From Aestuariivivens insulae (lineage in GTDB: Bacteria; Bacteroidota; Bacteroidia; Flavobacteriales; Flavobacteriaceae), in contig NZ_JAKMCS010000001.1 of the NCBI RefSeq assembly GCF_022662195.1, positions 372,001-436,000 on the forward strand: DNA of 64,000 nt, given 5' to 3'. The position numbers were made by a program, and so were the translations under genes. The notes beneath the pieces were generated by a model. That model did no database searches and had not been told where the DNA came from. It worked only from the letters and a program-made list of their open reading frames with translations. Shown here piece after piece: positions 17,352 to 27,139 of the stretch (its first letter is position 1; every line of letters begins with the position of its first letter).

Positions 17352-17381
17352 AAAACCTCGCAATTTTAATTGCGAGGTTTT
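17352..17381. terminator. bidirectional terminator between convergent genes
   Basis: A long perfect inverted repeat (AAAACCTCGCAATT with AATTGCGAGGTTTT) has A and T tracts at its ends and can stop both the + strand envelope operon and pnp on the - strand. Confidence 0.85.
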
Positions 17382-17423
17382 AGTTTTATCAGTAGAATAG
17401 AAAGGATTTAACTCCTCTACTTT

Positions 17424-19676
17424 CTAGTTTTCTCTTGGTTTTCTATCATCACGGCGGTTGTCGCGTCCACGGTTATCGCGTCCACGGTTATCTCTACCTC
17501 TGTTGTCACGTCCACCTCGATTATTATCTCTTGGTGGTCTTTCCACATAACCTTCTGGTTTTGGTAAAATAGCCTTGCGAGACACTTTCTCTTTGCGGGT
17601 TCTTGGATCAACACCAAAGTATTTCACATCAAAAACATCACCTAGATTAACAACGTCGCTTACATTTTCAGTGCGTTCCCAAGCCAATTCGCTTACGTGT
17701 AATAACACTTCATTTCCAGGAGCCTCGGTATACTCAACAACAGCACCAAAGTCAAGCATTTTTATAACTTTAACTTCATAAATGCTACCCACTTCAGGTT
17801 TAAACATTAAGGCGTCTATAGTTGCAATAACTTTATCAATTCCTTCTTGGTCTGTACCTAAAATTTCAACAATACCTTCTTCGGTTACTGGGTCTTCATT
17901 AATTACGATAGTGGTCTTGGTCTCTTTTTGTAATTCTTGAATCACCTTACCACCAGAACCAATAACAGCACCAATATATTCGCCAGGAATAACTTTAGTA
18001 ACCATTTTAGGAGCGTGTGCCTTAACGTCGGCGTTAGGCGCAGCAATAGTGTCGGTTAATTTTTCTAAAATATGTAAACGGCCATCGCGAGCTTGTTTTA
18101 GTGCTTTTACTAAAATCTCGTAGCTCAACCCTTTTACTTTAATATCCATTTGGCAAGCGGTAATACCATCGGCAGTACCGGTTACTTTAAAGTCCATGTC
18201 ACCTAGGTGGTCTTCATCTCCTAAAATATCCGAAAGTACGGCATATTTACCACTTTCTGTATCGGTGATTAATCCCATGGCAATACCAGAAACAGGTTTT
18301 TTTAGTTGTACACCAGCATCCATAAGAGCCATGGTGCCAGAACATACAGTAGCCATTGAAGACGATCCATTACTTTCCAATACTTCGGAAACAACACGAA
18401 CCGTATATGGGCAATCTTCGGGAACCATACCTTTTAAAGCACGTTGTGCCAAATTACCATGTCCTACCTCACGACGCGATGTCCCTCTAATTGGTCTAGC
18501 TTCCCCTGTTGAAAACGGTGGGAAGTTGTAGTGTAAGTAGAAGCGTTCTTCACCTTCAAAAGAAGGCATGTCAATCATGTTGGCCTCTCTAGACGTACCT
18601 AATGTAACGGTAGCTAAGGCTTGGGTTTCCCCACGTGTAAAAATAGCCGAACCATGAGTAGATGGTAAATAATCTATTTCACACCATATAGGTCTAATAT
18701 CTGTAGTTTTACGTCCGTCTAAACGTAAGCCTTCGTTTAAGGTTAAATCCCTTACTGCAGACTTTTCAGCTTTGCTATAGTATTTAGAAATTAAACCGCC
18801 CAATTCCTCTTGCTCTTCTTCAGAGAAGCTAGCAATAATTTCTTCTTTTATTTCTGCAAATGCAGCACTACGTTCTTGCTTAGAAGATCCTGCTTTGGCT
18901 ACAGCATATACTTTGTCGTATGCCATATCATGGATTTTCTGAGCCAATGCTTCATCTTCTTGCTCTGAGTCGTATTCGCGAGTTTCCTTTTTGCCAAAAG
19001 CTTCTGCCAATTTAACTTGAGCATCACATTGTACTTTAATGGCTTCGTGCGCGAATTTGATGGCTTCGGTCATCTCTTCTTCAGAAACTTCATCCATTTC
19101 GCCTTCAACCATCATAACAGAATCTGCACTTGCACCAATAACCATATCGATGTCAGATTCTGCTAATTGAGCCATTGACGGATTAATAATGAATTCCCCG
19201 TTTATGCGTCCAACGCGAACTTCAGATATAGGTGTTTCAAAAGGGATGTCACTTAACTGAATAGCCGCCGAAGCTGCTAAACCTGCCATGGCATCTGGCA
19301 TAACGTTTTCGTCGTGTGACATTAATTGGATCATCACTTGGGTTTCGGCATGATAGTCTTTTGGGAATAACGGACGTAACACACGGTCTACTAAACGCAT
19401 GGTTAATACTTCGCCATCACTAGGTCTTGCTTCTCTTTTAAAGAACCCTCCTGGATATCGTCCCGCAGCAGCAAACTTTTCTCTGTAATCTACGGTTAAC
19501 GGTAAAAAGTCGACGTCTGCTTGTTTGTAATTGGAAACAACCGTACATAATAACATACAGTTTCCAGATTGCACGACAACACTACCATGTGCTTGTTTTG
19601 CTAATTTTCCGGTTTCGATAGAAATTTCCCTACCGTCACCAAGGTCTATGACCTCTTTAAATGTTTGTGGAATCAT
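17424..19676 (-). CDS. pnp: polyribonucleotide nucleotidyltransferase (PNPase)
   Basis: Phosphorolytic 3'-5' exoribonuclease, part of RNA decay. With the start at 19676 ([19 protein letters not shown]) the protein has 750 residues; the 39 codons before this ATG look non-coding and have no counterpart in the family. Order of domains: RNase PH 1 with [18 protein letters not shown], the all-helical linker, RNase PH 2 with [17 protein letters not shown] and [19 protein letters not shown] ([20 protein letters not shown]) and S1 ([21 protein letters not shown]). The C terminus is a basic low-complexity tail with four RGRDN-type repeats, likely an RNA-binding extra. It lies downstream of rpsO, the conserved order. 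Confidence 0.97.
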   Translation of the reverse strand: MIPQTFKEVIDLGDGREISIETGKLAKQAHGSVVVQSGNCMLLCTVVSNYKQADVDFLPLTVDYREKFAAAGRYPGGFFKREARPSDGEVLTMRLVDRVLRPLFPKDYHAETQVMIQLMSHDENVMPDAMAGLAASAAIQLSDIPFETPISEVRVGRINGEFIINPSMAQLAESDIDMVIGASADSVMMVEGEMDEVSEEEMTEAIKFAHEAIKVQCDAQVKLAEAFGKKETREYDSEQEDEALAQKIHDMAYDKVYAVAKAGSSKQERSAAFAEIKEEIIASFSEEEQEELGGLISKYYSKAEKSAVRDLTLNEGLRLDGRKTTDIRPIWCEIDYLPSTHGSAIFTRGETQALATVTLGTSREANMIDMPSFEGEERFYLHYNFPPFSTGEARPIRGTSRREVGHGNLAQRALKGMVPEDCPYTVRVVSEVLESNGSSSMATVCSGTMALMDAGVQLKKPVSGIAMGLITDTESGKYAVLSDILGDEDHLGDMDFKVTGTADGITACQMDIKVKGLSYEILVKALKQARDGRLHILEKLTDTIAAPNADVKAHAPKMVTKVIPGEYIGAVIGSGGKVIQELQKETKTTIVINEDPVTEEGIVEILGTDQEGIDKVIATIDALMFKPEVGSIYEVKVIKMLDFGAVVEYTEAPGNEVLLHVSELAWERTENVSDVVNLGDVFDVKYFGVDPRTRKEKVSRKAILPKPEGYVERPPRDNNRGGRDNRGRDNRGRDNRGRDNRRDDRKPREN

Positions 19677-20045
19677 AATTTTTAATTCTAATTCTGGTTC
19701 ATTTATGCATACCAGAACAATGTTAAACAATGGTCGTTGTGTTGTTGTGTGTAGTTGTTGTGTTTTAGACCAATGAAAAACCTTAAGTCCCAAACTTAAT
19801 TTGGGATCTAGCTTCTTTAATTATTTGTCATTGCGAATCATACTTTTTGCATGATGAAGTAATCTTAACCTTTTGGAAAGATTACCATGTCGTTACCTCG
19901 CAATAACGTCGTAACGTTTTTATTATGTTGGCGTTTCCCTATTGGGCCGGGCTTTTCGCTATATCTTTTTTTCGTAACCTCAAAAAAGGATGCCGCTGCA
20001 ATCCCTAACGCAAAAACAAAAAAGAGGCCATAAAGCCTCTTTTTC
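19677..20045. repeat. rpsO-pnp intergenic region with REP-like element
   Basis: No gene is seen in these 369 bp. The stretch 19828-19915 begins GTCATTGCGAA and ends CCTCGCAATAACG, with an internal perfect 8-bp hairpin GTAATCTT/AAGATTAC. This matches the general look of palindromic repeats scattered between flavobacterial genes. A terminator lies at the rpsO end. The rest, including the first 125 bp upstream of pnp, shows nothing clear. Confidence 0.55.
20019..20044 (-). terminator. terminator directly after rpsO
   Basis: A 10-bp stem (AAAAAGAGGC/GCCTCTTTTT) with a 6-base loop follows the rpsO stop by one base. On the minus strand the stem ends in a T run. It may only partly stop transcription into pnp. 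Confidence 0.8.
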
Positions 20046-20315
20046 TTATTTTCTTAATCCTAATTCTTTTACTATGGCACGATATCTTAAGATATCTTTC
20101 TTAGTTAAGTAATCTAGTAGAGAACGACGCTTACCTACTAATTTTACTAACGAACGCTCGGTATTAAAATCTTTACGATTCTTTTTTAAGTGCTCTGTTA
20201 GGTGATTAATTCTGTGCGTAAATAACGCGATTTGAGCTTCTGCAGTACCAGTATCGGCTTTACCCTTACCGTACTTTGCAAAAATCTCTTCTTTTACTTC
20301 TTTAGTTAAATACAT
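20046..20315 (-). CDS. rpsO: 30S ribosomal protein S15
   Basis: Binds the central domain of 16S rRNA early in 30S assembly. The start at 20315 (MYLTKEVKEEIF) gives 89 residues, the standard length; the 19 codons before it include the promoter leader and are not coding. Typical blocks are GKGKADTGTAEAQIALFTHRI, LTEHLKKNRKDFNTERSLVKLVGKRR and LDYLTKKDILRYRAIVKELGLR. A canonical promoter sits 55-84 bases upstream of the start with a hairpin in the leader. Confidence 0.98.
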   Translation of the reverse strand: MYLTKEVKEEIFAKYGKGKADTGTAEAQIALFTHRINHLTEHLKKNRKDFNTERSLVKLVGKRRSLLDYLTKKDILRYRAIVKELGLRK

Positions 20316-20347
20316 GCTAATATTATTGTAAATGATCGTTATGTATA

Positions 20348-20364
20348 CGAAAGCCTTTCTTTCG
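20348..20364 (-). promoter_or_regulatory. hairpin in rpsO leader
   Basis: CGAAAG and CTTTCG pair around a 5-base loop, between the promoter and the rpsO start. Ribosomal protein S15 controls its own mRNA through leader structures in several bacteria, so this could be the binding site, but the structure is short and not matched to a known class. Confidence 0.35.
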
Positions 20365-20369
20365 AGCGG

Positions 20370-20399
20370 CAAAGATACGCTTTTTTATTGATTTTCAAA
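20370..20399 (-). promoter_or_regulatory. Bacteroidota-type promoter of rpsO
   Basis: Read on the minus strand: TTTG (20399-20396), 18 bases, then TATCTTTG (20377-20370). This is a full match to the known phylum consensus of a -33 TTTG and a -7 TAnnTTTG box. Transcription would start around 20365. Confidence 0.7.
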
Positions 20400-20412
20400 T
20401 AGAAAATAAAAG

Positions 20413-20439
20413 CCTGTTAGAGTTCTAAAACCTAACAGG
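20413..20439 (-). terminator. terminator after accD
   Basis: An 8-bp stem CCTGTTAG/CTAACAGG with an 11-base loop is followed on the minus strand by TTTTATTTT. The same stem sequence recurs in the terminator at 31479. Confidence 0.75.
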
Positions 20440-20456
20440 TTTAAATGTTTTTTGTT

Positions 20457-21314
20457 TTATGCTCTCAATGGTTGGTTGGTAATCAAATCGATGTATTGGT
20501 TTACCTTATTTTTTAGTTCTTTTCTATGGGTTATAAAGTCCAAGAATCCGTGCTCTAATAAAAATTCTGAGGTTTGGAATCCTTCAGGTAATTCTTTTCC
20601 TGTAGTATCCTTTACAACGCGAGGGCCAGCAAAACCTATTAATGCTCCTGGTTCTGCAATATTAATGTCGCCCAACATAGCAAATGAAGCTGTGGTACCT
20701 CCTGTTGTTGGATCTGTACATAATGATATATATGGAATTCCGGCATCTGCCAACTGCGCTAGTTTGGCAGAGGTTTTGGCCAATTGCATTAAGGATAATG
20801 CAGCTTCCATCATACGGGCACCACCAGATTTAGAGATGATCATAAAAGGGATGTTATGCTCAAGAGAGTAGTCTGCGGCACGCGCTATTTTCTCACCTAC
20901 AACACTACCCATAGAACCGCCTATAAAAGCAAAATCCATACAGGCGATAACCAAATCCTTACCTTTAGATTTCCCAACGGCACAGCGTACGGCATCTTTT
21001 AGGTGTGTTTTAGCTTGTGCTGCTTTTAAACGTTCAGGGTATTTTTTTGTGTCCTCAAATTTAAGTGGGTCCTTGGATTCTAAATTGACATCCAGTTCTT
21101 TAAATGTATTGTCGTCAAAAAGAATTTCAAAATACTCCTTACTGCCAATTCTTACGTGGTATCCATCTTCTGGGCTTACATAAAAATTTTGTTCTAATTC
21201 TTTAGTGTCAACTATTTTTCCAGTCGGAGATTTATACCAGAGCCCTTTTGGGGTATCTTTCTTTTCTTCTGTAGAAGTTTGTATTCCTTTATGTTTTCTT
21301 TTAAACCAAGCCAT
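20457..21314 (-). CDS. accD: acetyl-CoA carboxylase carboxyltransferase subunit beta
   Basis: Half of the carboxyltransferase that moves CO2 from biotin to acetyl-CoA, the first step of fatty acid synthesis. The 285 residues hold the crotonase-like core: [70 protein letters not shown]. The N-terminal zinc ribbon of E. coli AccD is degenerate: the region aligning to its four cysteines reads [15 protein letters not shown] and [10 protein letters not shown] with none of them. This loss is common in Flavobacteriia as far as I recall. It is monocistronic, with TAATTTTG (minus strand 21412-21405) as a possible -7 box. Confidence 0.96.
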   Translation of the reverse strand: MAWFKRKHKGIQTSTEEKKDTPKGLWYKSPTGKIVDTKELEQNFYVSPEDGYHVRIGSKEYFEILFDDNTFKELDVNLESKDPLKFEDTKKYPERLKAAQAKTHLKDAVRCAVGKSKGKDLVIACMDFAFIGGSMGSVVGEKIARAADYSLEHNIPFMIISKSGGARMMEAALSLMQLAKTSAKLAQLADAGIPYISLCTDPTTGGTTASFAMLGDINIAEPGALIGFAGPRVVKDTTGKELPEGFQTSEFLLEHGFLDFITHRKELKNKVNQYIDLITNQPLRA

Positions 21315-21475
21315 ATTGATTTACTTTTTTAAATCCTTATTGCAATGCTCAGGATGGTTTTGTATTATTGTTTAATAACGATAATTCGTATTAAACCTAG
21401 AGCACAAAATTAAACCTTTATTTTAAATTGGGGTAGTGCCCATTGAAAATTATTAATTACCAATTATTGTGAATG

Positions 21476-21503
21476 AAAAATCCTGCCGTGAAGCAGGATT
21501 TTT
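21476..21503 (-). terminator. terminator after fbaA
   Basis: An 11-bp stem (AAAAATCCTGC/GCAGGATTTTT) with a 6-base loop lies 30 bases after the aldolase stop. Confidence 0.85.
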
Positions 21504-21532
21504 ACAGTAGTTCATAATTAACTAACTATATA

Positions 21533-22600
21533 TTATAGTGTGTTAACATTGTTTAAGTCTTCGAAAGCTTTCTTTAAACGTTCAACAAATGTTTTTTCAC
21601 CTTCGCGTAACCAAACACGTGGATCGTAATACTTTTTGTTAGGAACGTCGTCACCTTCTGGGTTTCCAATTTGTGATTGTAGGAAATCTGTTTTGTTGGC
21701 CATATAATCACGAATACCACTCATAAAAGCATATTGTAAATCGGTATCAATATTCATTTTAATTACACCGTAGCCAATAGCTTCTCTAATTTCTTCAACG
21801 GTAGAACCAGAACCTCCATGAAATACAAAATCGATATGGTTTTGTTCAACTCCATATTTCTCCGAAATATATTCTTGGGAATTCTTTAAGATTTTAGGCG
21901 TTAATTTTACGTTACCTGGTTTGTAAACCCCATGTACATTACCAAAAGCGGCAGCAATAGTAAATTGGTCACTTACTTTGCTTAGTTCTTCGTAGGCATA
22001 AGCTACTTCTTCTGGTTGCGTATAAAGTTTAGAATCGTCTACATCGGTGTTGTCAACGCCGTCTTCTTCACCACCTGTTATACCTAATTCAATCTCTAAG
22101 GTCATACCCATTTTGCTCATGCGCTCAAGGTATTGTTTGCAGATTTCTATATTTTCTTCGATAGGCTCTTCCGAAAGGTCTATCATATGTGAGCTAAAAA
22201 GCGATTTACCGGTTTCTGCAAAGTGCTTTTCACTGGCATCCAATAATCCATCTATCCAAGGCAATAATTTTTTAGCACAGTGGTCTGTATGTAAAATTAC
22301 GGGAACACCATAGGCTTCGGCTAAAGTGTGTACATGCTTAGCTCCTGCAATAGCTCCTGCAATAGCAGCTTGTTGCCCTTCGTTACTCAATCCTTTACCA
22401 GCATTAAACTGTGCACCACCATTTGAAAACTGGATAATTACAGGGGCATTTAAATCTTTTGCTGTTTCTAAAACACCGTTTATAGTGTCAGATCCTATAA
22501 CATTTACCGCTGGAAGCGCATAATTGTTAGCTTTGGCATGCTCAAAAATTGCCTGCACTTCTTTTCCTGTTGCAACACCCGGTTTTATATTGTGTCCCAT
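21533..22600 (-). CDS. fbaA: class II fructose-bisphosphate aldolase
   Basis: Zinc-dependent cleavage of fructose 1,6-bisphosphate in glycolysis and its reverse in gluconeogenesis. The 355-residue protein shows the metal ligands in ILHTDHCAKKLLPWIDG, SSHMIDLSEEPIEENIE, LEIELGITGGEEDGVDN, the FGNVHGVY histidine and the phosphate loops VFHGGSGSTVEEI and MNIDTDLQYAF. The length and insertions match class IIA (E. coli FbaA type, about 359). Monocistronic with its own terminator. Confidence 0.97.
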   Translation of the reverse strand: MGHNIKPGVATGKEVQAIFEHAKANNYALPAVNVIGSDTINGVLETAKDLNAPVIIQFSNGGAQFNAGKGLSNEGQQAAIAGAIAGAKHVHTLAEAYGVPVILHTDHCAKKLLPWIDGLLDASEKHFAETGKSLFSSHMIDLSEEPIEENIEICKQYLERMSKMGMTLEIELGITGGEEDGVDNTDVDDSKLYTQPEEVAYAYEELSKVSDQFTIAAAFGNVHGVYKPGNVKLTPKILKNSQEYISEKYGVEQNHIDFVFHGGSGSTVEEIREAIGYGVIKMNIDTDLQYAFMSGIRDYMANKTDFLQSQIGNPEGDDVPNKKYYDPRVWLREGEKTFVERLKKAFEDLNNVNTL

Positions 22601-22885
22601 TTTATAATTTAATTTGATTAATAATAGTCTATATATGCTTGAGAATTACAAACCATTAATAGTTGTTTGTTTATATTGGTAGGTAATACTCTTTATGTTA
22701 AATGCCCACTGTGAGCCTTCAAAAGTAATTAATTTTTGTGTAACCGCTTGTTGTTTTAAGTGTTGAAACACATAAATTTAAACTAAAACGTTATAGTGTA
22801 GTATGGGGATTCGCCTTATAATCCTTCTATTATTTTCCTTTTTAGGACAAGGAATTTTGTATTGCAATAAAAATATAATATTAGG

Positions 22886-25411
22886 CTAAAAAGGATAGTT
22901 TATACCAATATTATAAACCGCGTTGCTAAAATTATAATCTTTAAACCATCGTTTTTCATCTTGATAAGATGGGTCGTAGGTTTTAAAGCCAATATCGAAC
23001 CTAAACACAAAGAAGCCAAAGTCGTAGCGTAGGCCAAACCCAGACCCTACGGCAATGTCTTTTAAGGAGTTTAGACTGGTGAATGTGGCGCGTTCGTCTT
23101 CTACGTTGTCAAGGACGTTCCATATATTACCCGCATCGACAAAAATGGCTCCATTTAAATCCTGAAAAAGATTGAAGCGTTGTTCTATACCTAAAGCCAG
23201 CTTTAGGTTGGCCTCGTTAAATTCATTATTCGTCTGCGAACTACCTGGGCCTAAACTGTAGGCGGTCCACGCCCTATTGTCGTTGGCGCCACCAGCAAAA
23301 AAACTTTTTGAAAAGGGTATACTATTGGAGTTGCCATAAGGAATGGCAATGCCAAAATAACTTCGCATGGCGAGTATGTTTTTTTTGCCTAGATCCCAAT
23401 GTTTAATATAGTCTAGTTCTGTTTTTGCATATTGCGAAAATGCAACATTAAAAACTTTGTACCTGTTGTCTTCATCTTTTTTCAAACCAATAAGTTTAGA
23501 CATATTGGATAGCATGTTTCCTGCAAATTCCAAACGGAACCTAAAAATAGAGAAATCTTCATCAAATAAGTTGGTCCTTACGTCTCTGGTTAAACCAAAA
23601 CTGGTTGAAAAAATAAGGTTGTTCTCTGTTAATCTGTCTTTACGTTCATTAATGCTATTAATGGTAGCGAGTTGGTTATCGTCTATTTCATTAGGTGTTG
23701 GATCGGCTAATGCATAATTTAAAAATGCATTGGTATTGTCCGGAATGGTCAAGTCGGATTCAGTAGGAATATAATTAACGGTTTTAGCAATTTGGTTTAG
23801 TGAATTATAGGAGCTTTCATAAACACGAAAATAATTTTCTACATTTAAGTTTCTAACATACTGTACATTAAACAAGTCAAGGTTATTGGTTATTTTACTT
23901 GAAGGAGACCAACTGTAACTAAAATTCCCATTAAAGGTTTGTTTGTCCAATCCAATGTTGGTTTGGCTCGTGGTAGACAAGCTAATTCTAGTGCTTGGCG
24001 ACATGTATTTAGGGATTATCCTATCGGTGTTAAAGGGAGAAAATAACCTTGGTATACGTAGTTTTAAATCGACGCCGTATTCGTTAATATCAAAAAAAGG
24101 ATCGTCTAAATTATTTTTGTCTTTAGAAGCGCCTATAGATGTTATGGCAGAAATTTCAAACGTTTCTGCACCTTTAAAAATATTTCTAATTTGTAAACTG
24201 GAATTTAATGCTAACCCTACACTTTGAATGTTGCTCTGGGATACTTCGGTGCTAAATCCCAATTGGAATTTTTTAAGAGGCGTTAAATATACATTGGCAG
24301 TAAGGGTAGAATCCGTCTCCTGTTCATATTTAATTTCTGGGTATTTAAAGGTCCGTAATTCATTTAAGTAACGATAAGACCGTGTGCGGTCTATGTCCCT
24401 AAAAATGGTTTTTGGTGTGACAAAAACGGCATCGGTAATGGCTTTGGGGCGGTAGCGTAATTTTTCATGGCTTTTAACGGTATAGCTATCATATATTATA
24501 GAGTCTTTATATGGTAAATTCCTTGTTGCAAAAGTATCGTCTGTAAAAATATTAACCGTATTAACTTTAAAAATTTTAAAGGGTTTGGTAAATGTTGTGT
24601 CTGGAGTGGTGATTTTTCTATTGCTAATGAGTACACCCACATTTACCTTTTTGTTGGTGCCTACGGTGTCTATTTCAAAGGCTACATTTTCTTGGCCAAA
24701 ATAATAAAGCCCCTTATTGCGCAACTCGCTAGTAATTCTGTCACGTTCTTGGGCAAAATTAGAGGTTACGTATTGTTCGCCAGTTTTAACTAAAGCATCT
24801 TTTTCGGTAGCTTCATAAAGCAATTCAACCAAAGGCGATTCAATTTTTTTGGTTAAGGAATCAATAATAAAAGGGGCACCGGTTTCTACATGGTATTTTA
24901 CTTTGGCTCTTTTGTTGTTTGCTTTTGCTATATCGTAAGTAGCCTTTACATCAAACCAACCATTGTTAATATGGTAGTTTTCTATTCGGTTTGCCGATTT
25001 TTTGGCTTTTTCTTCATCTAATATAACGGGAGCTTCTCCTGTACGTTTTAACCACGAGTTAAGCCCTTTTCTTGTGGACAGATCTTTTTCTAATTGTTTT
25101 CTGGATAGCATTTTTGTTTTCCAAGCCATTTTTTCGTCATCGTCGTATATTTTAGCTTGTAATATGGAATCTATATTTGGACGTGCTGCATTATAAATGT
25201 GCAGACGTAGCGGAAATCCTAAAATAGTTCTATTGGGCTTTTGGTACAATAAGTTGTCTATGGTTTCCGAATTATCCTTTTTACCATTTATAATAACCTT
25301 ATTTTTAGTAAGCAAATGCTCATTTTGAGGGACCCTTTTTACGGCATCACACGAGGTGAGCAGTAGAGATATAATTAGAGGTGCTAATATTTTTGAGCGT
25401 TTGGGTTTCAA
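22886..25411 (-). CDS. tamL: TamL-type Omp85 outer membrane lipoprotein
   Basis: An Omp85-family protein of 841 residues related to TamA/BamA, which insert proteins into the outer membrane. The N terminus has a lipoprotein signal with LLTSC (Cys21), the mark of the Bacteroidota TamL form. POTRA-like regions span roughly residues 30-380 (for example NHLTKNKVIINGKK-like start and GLYYFGQENVAFEIDTV). The C-terminal half forms a 16-strand-type barrel with GGANDNRAWTAYSLGPG and VGSGFGLRYDFGFFVFRFDIGF, ending NIGINYPF with the terminal Phe signal. No tamB is next to it in this window. Divergent from the methyltransferase gene. Confidence 0.88.
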   Translation of the reverse strand: MKPKRSKILAPLIISLLLTSCDAVKRVPQNEHLLTKNKVIINGKKDNSETIDNLLYQKPNRTILGFPLRLHIYNAARPNIDSILQAKIYDDDEKMAWKTKMLSRKQLEKDLSTRKGLNSWLKRTGEAPVILDEEKAKKSANRIENYHINNGWFDVKATYDIAKANNKRAKVKYHVETGAPFIIDSLTKKIESPLVELLYEATEKDALVKTGEQYVTSNFAQERDRITSELRNKGLYYFGQENVAFEIDTVGTNKKVNVGVLISNRKITTPDTTFTKPFKIFKVNTVNIFTDDTFATRNLPYKDSIIYDSYTVKSHEKLRYRPKAITDAVFVTPKTIFRDIDRTRSYRYLNELRTFKYPEIKYEQETDSTLTANVYLTPLKKFQLGFSTEVSQSNIQSVGLALNSSLQIRNIFKGAETFEISAITSIGASKDKNNLDDPFFDINEYGVDLKLRIPRLFSPFNTDRIIPKYMSPSTRISLSTTSQTNIGLDKQTFNGNFSYSWSPSSKITNNLDLFNVQYVRNLNVENYFRVYESSYNSLNQIAKTVNYIPTESDLTIPDNTNAFLNYALADPTPNEIDDNQLATINSINERKDRLTENNLIFSTSFGLTRDVRTNLFDEDFSIFRFRLEFAGNMLSNMSKLIGLKKDEDNRYKVFNVAFSQYAKTELDYIKHWDLGKKNILAMRSYFGIAIPYGNSNSIPFSKSFFAGGANDNRAWTAYSLGPGSSQTNNEFNEANLKLALGIEQRFNLFQDLNGAIFVDAGNIWNVLDNVEDERATFTSLNSLKDIAVGSGFGLRYDFGFFVFRFDIGFKTYDPSYQDEKRWFKDYNFSNAVYNIGINYPF

Positions 25412-25570
25412 ATAAAAAATAATTGATTTAAGTTATGGGATACATTATTTGTAAACTATTATGGATTCAAAAATACACTATTTCAATCGAAAATATTTAA
25501 ATAATCTCATGCTTGCAATTATCAAATCCATTAAAATTCATTTTCTTTATACCTTTATAATTAGAGTCGA

Positions 25571-26290
25571 ATGCTTTCAAAAAACCAAATAAAATTAATT
25601 AACAGCTTAAAACAAAAAAAATACCGATTACAACACGAACTTTTTGTTGTTGAAGGTGTTAAAGCCATTTCAGAATTGTTACGGTCACATTTTGAGCTTT
25701 ATGCCTTATATACGACTGAACCTTTCAATATTGATGCCAAACATGAAGTTTTAATTTCCCAAACCGATTTAAAACGCATTAGTTTTTTAACCACGCCCAA
25801 TACGGCATTGGCTGTTTTTAAAATTCCAGAAACTAAACCAATAGAAGAAAGTGGATTGATAGTAGCTTTAGATGATGTTAGGGACCCTGGTAATTTGGGA
25901 ACCATAATAAGGCTTTGTGATTGGTTTGGGGTAGCCCATTTGGTTTGTAGCAAAGGGACGGTAGATTGTTATAACCCTAAAGTGATACAGGCAACAATGG
26001 GCTCCATTACACGGATTAACACTAGTTATATGGATTTAGAGGCCTATTTAAAAGCAAGTGATTTACCAGTTTTTGGGGCCTTTATGGATGGCGCAAATGT
26101 CTATAAAAGTAAACTGCCTGAATCTGGAATCTTAGTTATGGGTAATGAAGCCAATGGGGTATCTAAGCATGTTGAAGCATTGATAACCGAAAAAATTGCA
26201 ATCCCAAGGTTTGGAAAACTGCAAGAAACTGAGAGTTTAAATGTAGCTATGGCTACGGCCATTTTATTGAGTGAATTTAAGCGGGGATGA
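25571..26290 (+). CDS. TrmH/SpoU-family RNA 2'-O-methyltransferase
   Basis: A 239-residue SPOUT methyltransferase with an N-terminal substrate-binding domain (KNQIKLINSLKQKKYRLQHELFVVEGVKAI). The trefoil-knot catalytic domain carries the three motifs: DVRDPGNLGTIIR, VMGNEANGV and IPRFGKLQETESLNVAMATAILL. The family modifies ribose in rRNA or tRNA using SAM; the exact nucleotide cannot be told from sequence. Divergent from tamL with a 159-bp gap. Confidence 0.93.
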   Translation: MLSKNQIKLINSLKQKKYRLQHELFVVEGVKAISELLRSHFELYALYTTEPFNIDAKHEVLISQTDLKRISFLTTPNTALAVFKIPETKPIEESGLIVALDDVRDPGNLGTIIRLCDWFGVAHLVCSKGTVDCYNPKVIQATMGSITRINTSYMDLEAYLKASDLPVFGAFMDGANVYKSKLPESGILVMGNEANGVSKHVEALITEKIAIPRFGKLQETESLNVAMATAILLSEFKRG

Positions 26291-26409
26291 TTGGAGGATG
26301 GTAGTAGTTAGCTATTATAGTGTAAGTAATAGGTTTTCAATAAACAATATTCAGGAACCATTGAAATAGCTGTTCTTTGCATAAGGAAATGCTTTAAACC
26401 TTGAACTAG

Positions 26410-27138
26410 CTATTGAAAAGTGAAATTAAGAAACACACCTCTTGTTTTCATATTGGTAATGTTATTCGTCCAAGGGCTGTTGGGGTCTTTGTCCCTTACC
26501 AATTCATCATTAATACCAAAAACGCCACGGATGGAGGGTGTAAATTTAAAATTGTACAAATAAAAATCAATACCAAAGCCCATTTCGTAAAACAAGGTAT
26601 TCTTTTTGGATCTAAACTGTCCGTTACTATTGTCGTTAGGGTTGTCTTGGTTACTTGATAAATTTAACGCTGTAGAAACGCCTCCAACAATAAAAGGTTT
26701 AAAGTTGTTAATGCGTTTGGCTGAAAATTTCACTAATAACGGTATATGGATGTATGTCGATTTAACCTCCCGCATTAAATCGGAGTTGTTATACGATACT
26801 CCGCTAAAATAAGTTTTACTGTAATGAAGTTCACGAGTAGTAATGATTAGCCCAGGTTCTAACCGCAAATCTAAAAAGTTGTTTATGCGCAAATTACCAA
26901 TAAGTCCTACACTAAACCCAGGGCTTCTTTTTACATAAATGTCACGGAGATCTTGGTTATAGTCAAAATTAAAGTCGTAAACATTAATGCCTAAAAAATA
27001 ACCCCACCTTAATAAGTCGTTATCGGTAGAACGCCTCCCTTGATTGGCGTCGTACTGTACTTTCTTCTTGGTAAATAGTTGGGCCTGAGATTGGTGTATG
27101 GTAAAAAAGAATGCTATTGAAATAAAAAAATACTTCAT
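26410..27138 (-). CDS. porT: PorT-family protein, type IX secretion
   Basis: A 242-residue outer membrane beta-barrel protein with a signal peptide (MKYFFISIAFFFTIHQSQA). PorT is required for the type IX secretion system and gliding in Bacteroidota. Features include the post-signal QLFTKKKVQYDANQGR segment, DNDLLRWGYFLGINVYDFNFDY, RSPGFSVGLIGNLRINNFLDLRLEPGL and a C-terminal FTF strand. I start it at 27138; an upstream in-frame ATG would overlap ubiE. It sits one base after the ubiE stop, and this ubiE-porT order is familiar in Flavobacteriaceae. Confidence 0.88.
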   Translation of the reverse strand: MKYFFISIAFFFTIHQSQAQLFTKKKVQYDANQGRRSTDNDLLRWGYFLGINVYDFNFDYNQDLRDIYVKRSPGFSVGLIGNLRINNFLDLRLEPGLIITTRELHYSKTYFSGVSYNNSDLMREVKSTYIHIPLLVKFSAKRINNFKPFIVGGVSTALNLSSNQDNPNDNSNGQFRSKKNTLFYEMGFGIDFYLYNFKFTPSIRGVFGINDELVRDKDPNSPWTNNITNMKTRGVFLNFTFQ

Positions 27139-27139
27139 A

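Noticed and set aside
19677-19793. 39-residue N-terminal extension of PNPase
   Set aside because: PNPase in the family begins at MIPQTFKEV; the extension has untypical composition (His, Gln, Thr runs) and no homologous counterpart.
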